A DNA stretch of 64,000 bases from CAKZNE01 sp040222435 (GTDB lineage Bacteria; Bacteroidota; Bacteroidia; Flavobacteriales; Schleiferiaceae), in assembly GCA_965212245.1 (NCBI GenBank), contig OZ243107.1, positions 2,666,001 through 2,730,000 on the forward strand. Reading direction: 5' to 3'. The first letter of the stretch is position 1. Every line of letters begins with the position of its first letter. The notes below the pieces were generated by a model. It saw only the letters and a list, made by a program, of their open reading frames with translations, was not told where the DNA came from and did no database searches. Shown one piece after another: positions 43,462 through 52,893 of this stretch. Position numbers and translations under genes: made by a program.

Positions 43462-44202
43462 CTAAATATACTCTTTAACCATAGATAGAGTTGATCCTAC
43501 GGTGGCGGCACTTAATATGCCTATTGGTTCAATGGGTTTATCGGAAACCAGACTGGGAGCCATGGAGGCAAGAATGTTATCGGCTATATTCTCGGACCAT
43601 GATTTTTTACTGTAGCGGCCATCTAACCTCCAATTGTCAGTTCTGTTAAATTTGATCTCAGCTTTCGCCCATTTTCCTTTTGGATAGGCATAGAGGTTAT
43701 AGTACCAGTATTCAGTGCTGTGTTTGGCAATAGAAATTACCGCTTGTGCCAAGTCTCGTACATGGGCATCGCAATTTGCTAATTCCGTATCAATAAGGGA
43801 TTCCTGTATGGTATAATCAATTAAGGCTTTTTCTAGATTTCCAACATCTTCAATTAGAACATCATTCATCTCCGTATTTAGTTGAAGGAAAAATCTCTTG
43901 GCATTTTCAGGTAGAGGCGAATCTTTAAGCAGATCTTTCTTATTTATATCATGTAATACCGAACCTAAATATTTAAAGGTGTCACAGCATATAGTCAAAC
44001 GGGCATTTTTATTTTCTTTAAGTTCCGGTTGAAGCCGGTCTACCACTTCCTCTACGATAAATTGACAAACCCAGGGGTGAAAGTCTAAGGGGGTTTTAAA
44101 AATTATCCCTTCAGATAGTTTGGCTATAAGTTTATCTAAAATATCATTATGTATTTTACCAATAGTAGTGTATAATGTGTTTGAGTTGGTAGAAGTTTTC
44201 AT
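43462..44202 (-). CDS. Soluble protein of unknown function, last gene of the ABC/phosphorelay run
   Basis: A 246-residue protein without signal or membrane helix. It is mostly helical (VCQFIVEEVVDRLQPELKEN; LQLNTEMNDVLIEDVGNLEK; HVRDLAQAVISIAKHSTEYW). It has a basic YYNLYAYPKGKWAKAEIKFN strand-rich patch and a C-terminal KPIEPIGILSAATVGSTLSM. The spacing of the CxxC...H residues does not suggest zinc binding. I recognise no family. It is 87 bp downstream of the 225-residue gene, and a TATATTTG-like -7 element (44222-44229, minus strand) in that gap lacks a matching -33. Confidence 0.6.
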   Translation of the reverse strand: MKTSTNSNTLYTTIGKIHNDILDKLIAKLSEGIIFKTPLDFHPWVCQFIVEEVVDRLQPELKENKNARLTICCDTFKYLGSVLHDINKKDLLKDSPLPENAKRFFLQLNTEMNDVLIEDVGNLEKALIDYTIQESLIDTELANCDAHVRDLAQAVISIAKHSTEYWYYNLYAYPKGKWAKAEIKFNRTDNWRLDGRYSKKSWSENIADNILASMAPSLVSDKPIEPIGILSAATVGSTLSMVKEYI

Positions 44203-44289
44203 GAAAAAAAAATTATACTAACAAATATAGAAAAATATTTATCTCATAAAAGTCTATGATTTAAATTTGAGAAACCTTTATATGAATAT

Positions 44290-44967
44290 TTATGAATAAT
44301 GGACTTTATTCAAAACTTCTGGTAACTGATTATGACTTCTTTTATAGAGTTTATACTTTACTACTTGCTCTTCTTTTATTGTGCACCGGGATGCCCCTCC
44401 ATTATTTATTAAGTAATCTTTAACAGACTGATAGAGTCTGGAAATTTTATCGTTGGCACCTTGTGCGGTAAATATGATGAATTTAGTTCCTTTTTTGATA
44501 ATTTCTACGGCCATTAGACCAGAATTTAATAATTCCCTTAACAGGCGCGGGTCGGATCTTATGGCATCCATACTTAAATGAAATTCTGTTTGTCGGAACC
44601 CTTCTTCCTCCATAACTTTTTTTCGTTCTATTTTAAACGGAACCGGTTTGCCATTGAATGATTTATAAGGAATATATTCATCCGTGGGCAGATATTCCCC
44701 CTCCAGATATCCTTCCCATTCTACCTTGTCCGCTTTATCCTCTACCAGGTCCCACATTTTATCAAAATCGGATCTTTCCTTTAATTTAAGCGTCATATGT
44801 TTTTTTGGGGCAAAGCACTCGTACCCTTCCGGGCTGCCTTCAAAGTCTGAATCCCTGAAATGTAATTGGTGTTTGGCAAACTGATAAAGGTCTTCAGACA
44901 TTTTCTCTGCGTCTATATGGATATGGTAGATCCCGGGCTGTGTTTTTTCTGCTTTTACTTTTTCCAT
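44290..44967 (-). CDS. Unknown protein with His-x-His motif
   Basis: A 225-residue soluble protein. The N-terminus has YHIHIDAEKMSEDLYQFAKH, and a second segment has FAPKKHMTLKLKERSDFD. The two H-x-h-T/I elements weakly recall the repeated His motifs of 2H phosphoesterases, but spacing and context are poor and I do not assign that family. The middle has E-G-E-Y-L-P-T-D-E-Y repeats of acidic and aromatic residues, and a C-terminal helix ends the chain. The gene starts 1 bp before the preceding gene's stop region. Function is not recognised. Confidence 0.6.
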   Translation of the reverse strand: MEKVKAEKTQPGIYHIHIDAEKMSEDLYQFAKHQLHFRDSDFEGSPEGYECFAPKKHMTLKLKERSDFDKMWDLVEDKADKVEWEGYLEGEYLPTDEYIPYKSFNGKPVPFKIERKKVMEEEGFRQTEFHLSMDAIRSDPRLLRELLNSGLMAVEIIKKGTKFIIFTAQGANDKISRLYQSVKDYLINNGGASRCTIKEEQVVKYKLYKRSHNQLPEVLNKVHYS

Positions 44968-44968
44968 A

Positions 44969-46921
44969 TCAAGGGTTTGGGTTAGAAATACGTTTCATGA
45001 AATGATCAACTATCCATGCTATTATAAAAAGGGTAAGTATACCATTTAGTAATTCATGAATTGCAAATAGAAATGGGTGGCATTTAAAATCAGAACCGTT
45101 AAAGTCTAAACCAACTCCCTGGTGCATGGTTATGATTAAAGCCTTCTTCCATTTAATATTAAACACGGACAGGTATATTAAACAGGAAATAAGTAACCAA
45201 CCTACCCATATCATTAGTATTTTAGATAGACTGTTTAAATTAAAGGTTATAGAGTTCCAGGCTTTTAGTAAGCAAACCTTGACCCGGTAGTGAAGTTCGG
45301 GTTCCTTTTGCCAAATAGCCGCAATAGTATTTCTTATTTCGTGCACAGCTATGATGCGCACACTCATGGGTACTTCTTCAGATATCATTATCCGATGGAT
45401 CATGGTCAGGAGTTTGTGTTGCCACCAGATAGACTGGGAGTTCTCAGTGTTTATTTTTTTAGAAGCATAAGTATCATCCTGTACAAAAGCAGATTTAGCT
45501 TTATTGCGTATTTCCCCAAAGCGTAATGCCCAGGGTTTTTTATCCTGTATAGCTGTGTAATAGTTGCAAGTAGCTTTTACCTCTTGTTCCTGTAATAAAT
45601 AAAAGCTTTCCATGGCGAGAACACCATCTCTCCCCTTTATAATTTCATAGGCATCTAACCAGTGAACGCAGGCTTCCCAGGTGAGCTTATTATCAACCAG
45701 TTTGGATCCATCAATGATCAATTGCTTTGTCATCTTTCGGAAAGTGCCTATGCCGGTTTGATGCAGATTGCTGTTTAGGGGTAAAACATTTAAGGATTTA
45801 TCCGCGGGTAAGGTTTTTGATACTTTTGAGGCTTCTAACTCTTCAATAAATTGATACAAGCCGACAATTGGTTTGTGAAGAGTTGTAAAACATCTATCAG
45901 AATTATGATTTCCACCGGTTATGAGAAGTTTGATGGATTTACGGTTTTTTGACCTGGTTGAACTTTCCTCATCTTTACAGCGGCTTTTCAGAAAGGAAGC
46001 TCCGTCTCCATAGTTAACAGTTTTGTCTTTGTATTTAGGCCAGTCATGGAAATATAATCCTTGGTCTACCGCATACAGATCAAATGTTATTTCAGAGGAG
46101 TCAACATATTTCAGATCTGCACATTCGCTGGCAATTATTACGCTATAACCCATTCTGTAAAGCAGGTAGGCGTGATACCTGGCTATAGCTTGGTCATCAT
46201 CGACCACCAAGGCATAATGAGGTGGATAAATTTTAGTTTTACCTGATAAGCTTCTGGGGCTTTGAGTTTTGGTTAAGCAGTATTGAAAGAACTTCCTTAG
46301 CCCAGTGGGGTCGTACAGGGCAAACTTGTGGAAACGCCCGGCAAAATCAGCTAGATCCTTTAAATCTTTATCCTTATCAACAATGTCCTCTAAACATATA
46401 AAAGATCTGAGCAAATGGGTATTAGAAGTATCAAGTAGGTTTTGATATTTTGTAGGCAATTGCCTTTTATTTTCTTCGGTATCGGTCTTAGGCCTTAAAT
46501 AATCTTTACCTCCTAACCAGGATTGAAGGTCTTCTTGGAGCTGTGTTTGGCTAAATTCATAGCATATAATAAAGAACGCTTCCGGCCTGGCAATTACCTG
46601 TATTATGCTTTTCAGAGAGATTACGCCTTCATAAAACTTGTCTTTCCCTTCTGCATTAGGAATCTCTAGCGGGCTTATTGCATTGTTCTCCATTCTCCTC
46701 AAAGGAGCATTGGTTATAACTATTGGATTTTCAACGGGTATTTCACGTGTTGAATTAACATACTCTGGTAGGTCTGAGAAGCCTGGGAAAATTTGATGAG
46801 CAAGTTTTCTTTGTAAGGCCTTCATAGTTAAAAGGTCCCAAACATCATCTTCTTCCTGGCGGAGGATATAAATATGTCCTATGTTGGAGTCCTTATTATT
46901 CTGTATCCCACTCGTCTGCAT
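44969..46921 (-). CDS. Membrane protein with embedded receiver-like domain
   Basis: A 650-residue protein. Residues 1-230 are an unknown alpha/beta region (HIYILRQEEDDVWDLLTMKA; PEAFFIICYEFSQTQ). Residues 235-365 look like a receiver: ALVVDDDQAIARYHAYLL with acidic 241-243, D286 in YAVDQGLYF where the phosphoacceptor belongs, LLITGG for the Thr strand and K350 in LHKP. Two hydrophobic helices occur near the end (ILMIWVGWLLISCLIYLSVF about 575; ELLNGILTLFIIAWIVDHFM about 625). A receiver in the middle of a membrane-anchored chain is atypical. It may be the membrane-side target of the kinase encoded two genes upstream. It overlaps the sigma54 regulator gene by 26 bp. Confidence 0.65.
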   Translation of the reverse strand: MQTSGIQNNKDSNIGHIYILRQEEDDVWDLLTMKALQRKLAHQIFPGFSDLPEYVNSTREIPVENPIVITNAPLRRMENNAISPLEIPNAEGKDKFYEGVISLKSIIQVIARPEAFFIICYEFSQTQLQEDLQSWLGGKDYLRPKTDTEENKRQLPTKYQNLLDTSNTHLLRSFICLEDIVDKDKDLKDLADFAGRFHKFALYDPTGLRKFFQYCLTKTQSPRSLSGKTKIYPPHYALVVDDDQAIARYHAYLLYRMGYSVIIASECADLKYVDSSEITFDLYAVDQGLYFHDWPKYKDKTVNYGDGASFLKSRCKDEESSTRSKNRKSIKLLITGGNHNSDRCFTTLHKPIVGLYQFIEELEASKVSKTLPADKSLNVLPLNSNLHQTGIGTFRKMTKQLIIDGSKLVDNKLTWEACVHWLDAYEIIKGRDGVLAMESFYLLQEQEVKATCNYYTAIQDKKPWALRFGEIRNKAKSAFVQDDTYASKKINTENSQSIWWQHKLLTMIHRIMISEEVPMSVRIIAVHEIRNTIAAIWQKEPELHYRVKVCLLKAWNSITFNLNSLSKILMIWVGWLLISCLIYLSVFNIKWKKALIITMHQGVGLDFNGSDFKCHPFLFAIHELLNGILTLFIIAWIVDHFMKRISNPNP

Positions 46922-48374
46922 AAGCTTTGGTTAGATATGGAAATTCTTCCCAGATCTCCGGGAATTTATCTTTAATCCGTTGAATTCTTCTGCGCATGGT
47001 ATGACGGCTTCCATAACCTAGTATCGGCTCTGCTTTCTGCTTTTGTCCCCTGGTTGATTTCAGGGCTTTTTCCACACAAAGAAGTTCAGCCAGGGCACAG
47101 GCTCTTTCTACGTTCAGGTTATTACCTAAATTAACCTGGTAACCATCTTTTAAATAAGTATGATCCTCTTTTATTTCGGCCGGAAGGTCCACATCTTCCA
47201 CTACCCAGTGCTCAGCTCCACCTGCAACCAATACAGACCATTCTACGATGGCCTTTAGTTCTCGTACATTTCCCGGATAGCCATAGCTTTTCATTTTGTC
47301 AATGGCCTGGGGACTAAAACCGGCCAGTTTGGTGCGCCCCTGGTTACGCAGTTGCTGCAGGAAATGATCTGCTAAAAGGGGTATATCTTCCTTCCGGTCC
47401 CTTAGTGGAGGTGCCGTTACCTCCACTGTTCTTATTCGGTAATAGAGGTCTTCACGGAAGCCCCCGTCTTTTACCATTTTCCTCAGGTTCTGATTAGTGG
47501 CACTAATGAGTTGTACATCCATAGGGCGCCCTTTGGAGGAGCCTACCCGGTACATTATTCTGTCTTCCAGGAATCTCAATAATTTAATTTGCAAATCAGA
47601 TGATAACTCTCCAATCTCATCCAGAAACAGTACCCCTCCATTGGCTTGTTCGATATAACCGGTTCGGGAATCCTTAGCATCTGTAAAAGCACCTTTTTCA
47701 TGACCAAATAATTCACTTTCCACTATGGTTGGTGATAGTCCGGAAATGGCTACAGCCACAAAAGGGCCTTCCCTGCGCCAGCCTTGTTCATAAATTCTGC
47801 GCGCAATCAATTCTTTTCCTGTCCCAGTCTCTCCCAAAACTAATACGGAACAGTGTCCGTCATTGGCAGCGATATTGATGTTCTTAGTAACAACTTCCAG
47901 CGTTGGTGAACTACCCACAAGATCAACGGATTCCTTAAGGTCAAATTCCTCCGAACGGGCGTTTAATTTGAGTTGATTACGGGCCTGCTGTAAGTGGTTT
48001 TTCAAAATTGCAGCCAGCTCAGAAGTTTTTACTTCACCCTTTTCAATAAAATCATTTGCTCCCAGTTTCATAGCCTCCACGGAAGTGTGTATATCACCGA
48101 AAGCGGTCATTACAATTACCGGCATTAATGGCCTGTCTTCCTTAATATCTCTGAGTAATTGGAGGCCGTCTTTGTTTCGATCATCCCCCTGTTCCAGGCG
48201 GACATCCAGTAAAATACCATGAAAAACTCCCTTGTTTAAATGCTCCTGTGCATCCTCTACAGAAAAGGCGGGGGTTACCTGAAAATGTCTTTTTAATTTA
48301 TTATAAAGTAAACCGGAGTACACTTCATCATCCTCAACCAACAATATGCTGATATTTTCCTTAGAAAGATTCAT
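46896..48374 (-). CDS. Sigma54-type response regulator (REC-AAA+-HTH)
   Basis: A 492-residue NtrC-like activator. The receiver has LLVEDDE, D57 (LLDVRLEQ), TAFGD and EKGE with the Lys at 112. The AAA+ domain has Walker A GETGTGKE (181-188), Walker B GVLFLDEIGE and a sensor I region (SATNQNLRKMV). The sigma54-contacting loop reads GAFTDA rather than GAFTGA. The residues just before ELFGHEKG, usually N-C-A-A, are AISGLSPTIVES. A C-terminal HTH with GYGSRHTMRRRIQRIKDKF follows. It presumably activates a sigma54 promoter, but none matching TGGCAC-N5-TTGC was seen upstream of this operon. It overlaps both neighbouring genes. Confidence 0.88.
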   Translation of the reverse strand: MNLSKENISILLVEDDEVYSGLLYNKLKRHFQVTPAFSVEDAQEHLNKGVFHGILLDVRLEQGDDRNKDGLQLLRDIKEDRPLMPVIVMTAFGDIHTSVEAMKLGANDFIEKGEVKTSELAAILKNHLQQARNQLKLNARSEEFDLKESVDLVGSSPTLEVVTKNINIAANDGHCSVLVLGETGTGKELIARRIYEQGWRREGPFVAVAISGLSPTIVESELFGHEKGAFTDAKDSRTGYIEQANGGVLFLDEIGELSSDLQIKLLRFLEDRIMYRVGSSKGRPMDVQLISATNQNLRKMVKDGGFREDLYYRIRTVEVTAPPLRDRKEDIPLLADHFLQQLRNQGRTKLAGFSPQAIDKMKSYGYPGNVRELKAIVEWSVLVAGGAEHWVVEDVDLPAEIKEDHTYLKDGYQVNLGNNLNVERACALAELLCVEKALKSTRGQKQKAEPILGYGSRHTMRRRIQRIKDKFPEIWEEFPYLTKAYADEWDTE

Positions 48375-49147
48375 GATGTTTTAAATCTGTTAATTAATTG
48401 AAGCCAGGTGTTTAAGAGTATTTCCACCTCTTGCATGTCCGTTGACTTTTCATCTATTAGATCTGTCATCTTATCTTTTATACTTGAAATCGTCTGTAAC
48501 ATAGATTCATAATCTTTGATATTATTATCAAAATAGGATTTATGTCTTTCTAGCTTAAGAGGTAGGCTATCTATTTCTTTTTTGAATTTATCTTTACCTA
48601 TTTCATCTATTGTTTCAACCAATTCATTCGGTGAACTGCTTTCCTGTATTATAAGTATCATAGAAGCTATGGGTCTCTTTAGGTCATGAAGGATCTCATA
48701 TATTGAAGGGGTATTGCTCTTTTCGGTCACAAAAAAGCTTCTTAGTTTTTTCCAATTTAAACTGGCATAACGATCTTGCACAATTAAGGTAGTATAGTCT
48801 TTTATTACCATTTCATAGTCATACAACGTATTTACATATTTTTCTAAATAATCAGCGTATTTTTCATTAGTTTTATGGAGATAAATGTCTCTAATATTTT
48901 CTTTTTCCTGTTCAATAAATGCCTTCGTTCTTTCTTCATTGGTTACGTTCAGGTTTACGATAAGAATATGATTGACATTGTTTAGTTTTCCTACATCTTT
49001 CAGATCTTTTAACAAAGTTGTTTTAGAATCATGCTTGATAGCAAGAATATGATGATCTTTTAATTTTTCTCCATCTTCTTTTAAAATCGAGGCCCATGTT
49101 GAGCCAGATTCATGTAAGCTTAAATTATCAAATACTAATATTGCCAT
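48371..49147 (-). CDS. Lone DHp-like (histidine kinase dimerisation) protein
   Basis: A 258-residue protein from ATG 49147; a GTG at 49162 is less likely. The first 110 residues are alpha/beta (ILVFDNLSLHESGSTWASIL; NVNHILIVNLNVTN). The middle has YEILHDLKRPIASMILIIQE, matching the H-box H-D-L-[KR]-x-P-L/I of histidine kinases. A long helix pair follows (about 175-255), but there is no HATPase_c domain. It could be a phosphotransfer protein between the large kinase upstream and the sigma54 regulator downstream. Overlap with the kinase gene is 20 bp and with the regulator gene 4 bp. The N-terminal domain is not recognised. Confidence 0.65.
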   Translation of the reverse strand: MAILVFDNLSLHESGSTWASILKEDGEKLKDHHILAIKHDSKTTLLKDLKDVGKLNNVNHILIVNLNVTNEERTKAFIEQEKENIRDIYLHKTNEKYADYLEKYVNTLYDYEMVIKDYTTLIVQDRYASLNWKKLRSFFVTEKSNTPSIYEILHDLKRPIASMILIIQESSSPNELVETIDEIGKDKFKKEIDSLPLKLERHKSYFDNNIKDYESMLQTISSIKDKMTDLIDEKSTDMQEVEILLNTWLQLINRFKTS

Positions 49148-52121
49148 AGCTTGAAATTCCACCGTTAACTAAAACTTGTACTAAATCAAATTTGCAGGGC
49201 TTTTCGAATGCAGATTTTCGTATAACCGTAACCGGAAAAAAAGCCAGGCTATTAAGATCACCCAAACCTGACACAGCTCCGCGTCCTGAGTGAAGTGAGA
49301 AAAAAGGGACTTGGCTCTGTCGGTATCTCAGGAATTTCCCCCATTTCTCATCTTCAGTTTTTCCACTGTAATTCTTAAGCGTATATTTCTTTTTTTTGAG
49401 GCTGGCATGGAAGCTTTCGAATATAAACGGCATTTTACCATGAGCAGGCAAAGTGAGGTCGTTGAATATTTCATCAAGTTTATTGGGCCAGTCTGTATGT
49501 TTATCGGGATCTAAAAAATAAATACCTGCTCTCTGCATTTGCTTAACCAGATCCTTTTGATCAGCAAAGTGCTTGGATAGACGGTCATCCACAATTAATG
49601 TTTTAGATAAAGCTGCTTCTGCAAAAAAACCAAGTTGTAGCTCCAGGAGGTTTTTAAATTCACTTTCTGTGTGGGACTTTTTTTCGAGAAAAATGGATTG
49701 AATTAATGAGCCATAGTTGCTTTCATACCCTTTAAAATAAGGGTTTAATGGGGCATTATAACACTCGTAGTGGATGACTCTGTTCAACCATGGGGTATCT
49801 TGTTCAAATATTTCAATAAGGGAAGCATGCCGTGCCCAGATGGCTATAACACCATTATTGCTAGTTATGGAGTCGATGAGCCTGCTAAAAGCGGGTTGTT
49901 GAGTATATTTTTCGTTTATGATAAAGGCATTGAATTCTTCAAATTCATATTCGAGGTAATTATTCTGTGCCCAGTCTTTTTCAATAATAAATAGAGAGGG
50001 TTTAGCTATACCTGCAGCTTTATTGGATAATCCCTTTAAACTCTTATTTTTCAGGTCACTCAGTATGAATCTTTGCGATATTAGAGCTAATTTCACCTGA
50101 TTGTCAATGTTATTTGTAATATTGATCAAAGATCTATCCTTTCTAAGGGCCTTATTGAAACAGGAAAAAAATCTATACTCTGATCCTGAGGTATAGGCTA
50201 TCCAGCGTCCAGGTTTTAATTTTTTTTCATTGCCATTATCATTGTTAAGATTATAAACTGTATAGTGTGTTCTTTTGGAAGTTAAACGACTTTTATCTTT
50301 TAGGTTGTCATGTTCAGCCCATTCCCCTTTATGCATATAAAAAACTAAGCCTAAATGCGGTCTGTCGCTTTCAATCAATTGATATTCCAGTATTTTAGGT
50401 TCATCTAGCCCTAGTTCAATTGATTCGATTAAATTTATCTGCCTTAAGAAAGCTACCCAGATCTGCATTTCCATTAATCCTAGTGAGAAAGAGTTGGAGT
50501 TTTCTTTATCAAACTTGATTACGTTATTATTCTGCTCCACAATTCTGTTCAGTTTATCAATATCTGATTTGATAGCTTCTCGAGTTTCTTCGTCTGGACC
50601 ATTCCCGTAAGAAGCTTCATTATCCCAAAGATCAATCTTATATAGGTGGCCTACTTCCTGGATCTTCATTTTCAAATCAATTGCATTTGATGGCCGTTTT
50701 GCAGATGAATGCTTTGCGGAGTTCCTGGCAAAATTTTCCAATAGGGCATATAGTGCCTGAACGCCTAATTTCCCTCCGGGCATGGAGATAGATATGGCGG
50801 CAGAATGAATGGGGTTCTCAGCTGATTCTACCTTTTTCAGTTCAAAACCTTCTGTTGAGCATAGGTTATTTCGTAATAACCCTTGTTCATTAAATTGATC
50901 CAGTATATCCTGTAGGTAAATTGGAGTGGAGTAGGAGGGAATGTTATTGGTAGCTAAGAGGGCTACAAGCTCTGCTCGTTCGGTGATATACACCATAAAG
51001 TCAGCCAAACCCTTAAGTCTTCTACCTTGTTCTTTAAATTTCTGGGTAAGCTTATTTTCTGAAAAATTCTTGATCTGAGAAATTTCCTGAGATATACGCT
51101 CTATATCTTTTCTTAAGTCGGAATCAATCTTAAGCATGGCATGAGAGCCTAGGTTGTGCGAAAAATTCCGGGCTACCATGCCAGCGGATTTTGCATTTAT
51201 GGCCATTTCCTTCCATTGGTCATAAAGATTTTTCCGGGCAGTAACGGGTACAAATATTCCTTGTACAGCCAACAGATGGTCTTCGGTGAATTTCTCATCA
51301 TTTTGGGTAGGCTTAAGATGGAAGACCGCAAAGAGGTCGTACCATTTCCCATAGTTTTTGTCTTTACTCAAAAGGTCCTCTTTGACATTAAACCCAATCC
51401 CGGAGATAGAGTAAAGTTTAGCTCCCAATATAATATGAACTTGATCCTCAGAGTAAGGATTAGAAACCAGGCGAAATATATCTATGCCTACTTTTTGTCT
51501 GTCAATAGGGGATTCCCATGAATGTATGGTATCCTGTTGATACGGTCCACTTGTTTTAACCTTTTTATCTATTCTCTTTTTATCTACATTTTTCATATAG
51601 TGGTCAAAAGAGCTTATTAAGGAATCAATAAATTTATCTAAGTATTCTCCAGTAGTTTCATCTATAGCAAGGTTCTTAAAAAAATCTTGAAGTGATAGGT
51701 CACCGCTTGTAAACTTATTGTACAGATCGCTGTTAACAGCATTCTTTCTTAGGAAAGATATAAGTGATTTATTACCCCACTTTACATTTCCTATTTTCAA
51801 TCCCCTGCTGCTATTGAATTCAATATCAGCGGTCCAGGCCATGATTAAAAGCGGATCCGGGTGATGAACCGGCATTACCTTTCTGGCAAATTCTGGATGA
51901 TTGTCCAGTAAGGAGTCCCAGAAATGCATATCCTCACTATCCTGACTTAAGCTTTTAAACCTGTGGAGGAGAGAGGAAAGAACTACATCTTTTTTATCTT
52001 TTTCATCAAGTGTCTTTTGGATTTTATTTTTAAACTCATCCTGAATCTGGTCTATATCGCACTTGCCTATTAGGCTGGTGATAGCTTCTTGAAAGTCAGA
52101 TATATTGGTTATTTTTTGCAT
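49128..52121 (-). CDS. Large atypical histidine kinase with unknown C-terminal domain
   Basis: A 997-residue soluble protein from ATG 52121; the frame's TTG-like upstream start lies inside the permease gene. Residues 1-310 have no recognised domain. Residues 314-335 are a H-box-like ARNFSHNLGSHAMLKI, an H-N-L-G-S-H variant known in some Bacteroidota kinases. Residues about 440-600 are HATPase_c: N-box LLENFARNSAKHS, DLWDNEASYGN for the G1 region, SLGLMEMQIW for G2. The glycines of G1 are partly replaced. The last 400 residues (about 600-997) are another domain I do not recognise, ending in QSQVPFFSLHSGRGAVSGLG. There is no membrane helix, so it senses a cytoplasmic signal. It follows the permease gene by 11 bp. 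Confidence 0.7.
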   Translation of the reverse strand: MQKITNISDFQEAITSLIGKCDIDQIQDEFKNKIQKTLDEKDKKDVVLSSLLHRFKSLSQDSEDMHFWDSLLDNHPEFARKVMPVHHPDPLLIMAWTADIEFNSSRGLKIGNVKWGNKSLISFLRKNAVNSDLYNKFTSGDLSLQDFFKNLAIDETTGEYLDKFIDSLISSFDHYMKNVDKKRIDKKVKTSGPYQQDTIHSWESPIDRQKVGIDIFRLVSNPYSEDQVHIILGAKLYSISGIGFNVKEDLLSKDKNYGKWYDLFAVFHLKPTQNDEKFTEDHLLAVQGIFVPVTARKNLYDQWKEMAINAKSAGMVARNFSHNLGSHAMLKIDSDLRKDIERISQEISQIKNFSENKLTQKFKEQGRRLKGLADFMVYITERAELVALLATNNIPSYSTPIYLQDILDQFNEQGLLRNNLCSTEGFELKKVESAENPIHSAAISISMPGGKLGVQALYALLENFARNSAKHSSAKRPSNAIDLKMKIQEVGHLYKIDLWDNEASYGNGPDEETREAIKSDIDKLNRIVEQNNNVIKFDKENSNSFSLGLMEMQIWVAFLRQINLIESIELGLDEPKILEYQLIESDRPHLGLVFYMHKGEWAEHDNLKDKSRLTSKRTHYTVYNLNNDNGNEKKLKPGRWIAYTSGSEYRFFSCFNKALRKDRSLINITNNIDNQVKLALISQRFILSDLKNKSLKGLSNKAAGIAKPSLFIIEKDWAQNNYLEYEFEEFNAFIINEKYTQQPAFSRLIDSITSNNGVIAIWARHASLIEIFEQDTPWLNRVIHYECYNAPLNPYFKGYESNYGSLIQSIFLEKKSHTESEFKNLLELQLGFFAEAALSKTLIVDDRLSKHFADQKDLVKQMQRAGIYFLDPDKHTDWPNKLDEIFNDLTLPAHGKMPFIFESFHASLKKKKYTLKNYSGKTEDEKWGKFLRYRQSQVPFFSLHSGRGAVSGLGDLNSLAFFPVTVIRKSAFEKPCKFDLVQVLVNGGISSYGNISI

Positions 52122-52132
52122 GATTAGAAATA

Positions 52133-52882
52133 TTAATTCCAGCTTACAGTTCTTAATGCCCATCGCAATGGCAAGTCTGTAGCTAGTCCCAAAAAACCTA
52201 TAGTAATAATAATAGCCATAATAGCTCCGTAATCATTTACATCTCTGAAGTCCAGTATCATATACCCTAGCCCAGAGGAAACTCCTAGCATTTCAGCCGG
52301 TACCAAAACAATCCAGGCCACTCCAAGGGCCAGTTGTATACCGGTTAAAACCGAGGGTAATGCGGCTTTAATAAGCACGTTTTTAATGACCGTAAAATCA
52401 TTGGCTCCAAGGCAACGGGCTATTTCTACCCATTGCTTGTTAGCTCCTTTTACCCCGGCTGCCGTATTAATAATAACGGGCCATACAGCGGCTATAGCTA
52501 TTAAAAAATATACTGGCCCTGAACCGATCCCAAATAGAATAATAGCTACGGGAGTCCACGACAACGGAGAGATCATTCTTAAGAACTGAAAGGAAATATA
52601 CGTCAGTTGGTGAGCGATAATGAAATATCCTATTAACAGGCCAAACGGTATCCCAATAATCACGGCAATCAGTAAACCAAAAAGTAATCTTGTCATGGTT
52701 TCTAAAATGCCTTTCCAATACCTGGAGTTATCTACTAGTTCCATAAATGATTCGTAGGTTAGCATAGGATGGAACCTATAGAGATTACTGGCAGGGTTTC
52801 GAGTAAAAAACCACCATGAGAGTACTACTATTATAACACCAAAAATATAGTACATCCATTTATGTAGATTCCGGGCTTTCAA
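52133..52882 (-). CDS. ABC transporter permease (SsuC/NrtB/TauC family)
   Basis: A 249-residue inner-membrane permease with about six helices (YYIFGVIIVVLSWWFF; LLFGLLIAVIIGIPFGLLIG; PVAIILFGIGSGPVYFLIAI; GAIMAIIITIGFLGLATDLP). The EAA loop that contacts the ATPase is visible (WVEIARCLGANDFTVIKNVL, then IKAALPSVLTGIQLALGVAW, with the G at the expected place). The family imports alkanesulfonates, nitrate or similar small anions. It starts 11 bp after the binding-protein gene. Confidence 0.9.
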   Translation of the reverse strand: MKARNLHKWMYYIFGVIIVVLSWWFFTRNPASNLYRFHPMLTYESFMELVDNSRYWKGILETMTRLLFGLLIAVIIGIPFGLLIGYFIIAHQLTYISFQFLRMISPLSWTPVAIILFGIGSGPVYFLIAIAAVWPVIINTAAGVKGANKQWVEIARCLGANDFTVIKNVLIKAALPSVLTGIQLALGVAWIVLVPAEMLGVSSGLGYMILDFRDVNDYGAIMAIIITIGFLGLATDLPLRWALRTVSWN

Positions 52883-52893
52883 AAACTTATAAG

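Noticed and set aside
44290..44967. 2H phosphoesterase assignment for the His-x-His protein
   Set aside because: Only one clear H-x-H-I and a weak H-M-T-L; spacing is wrong for the two-motif family.
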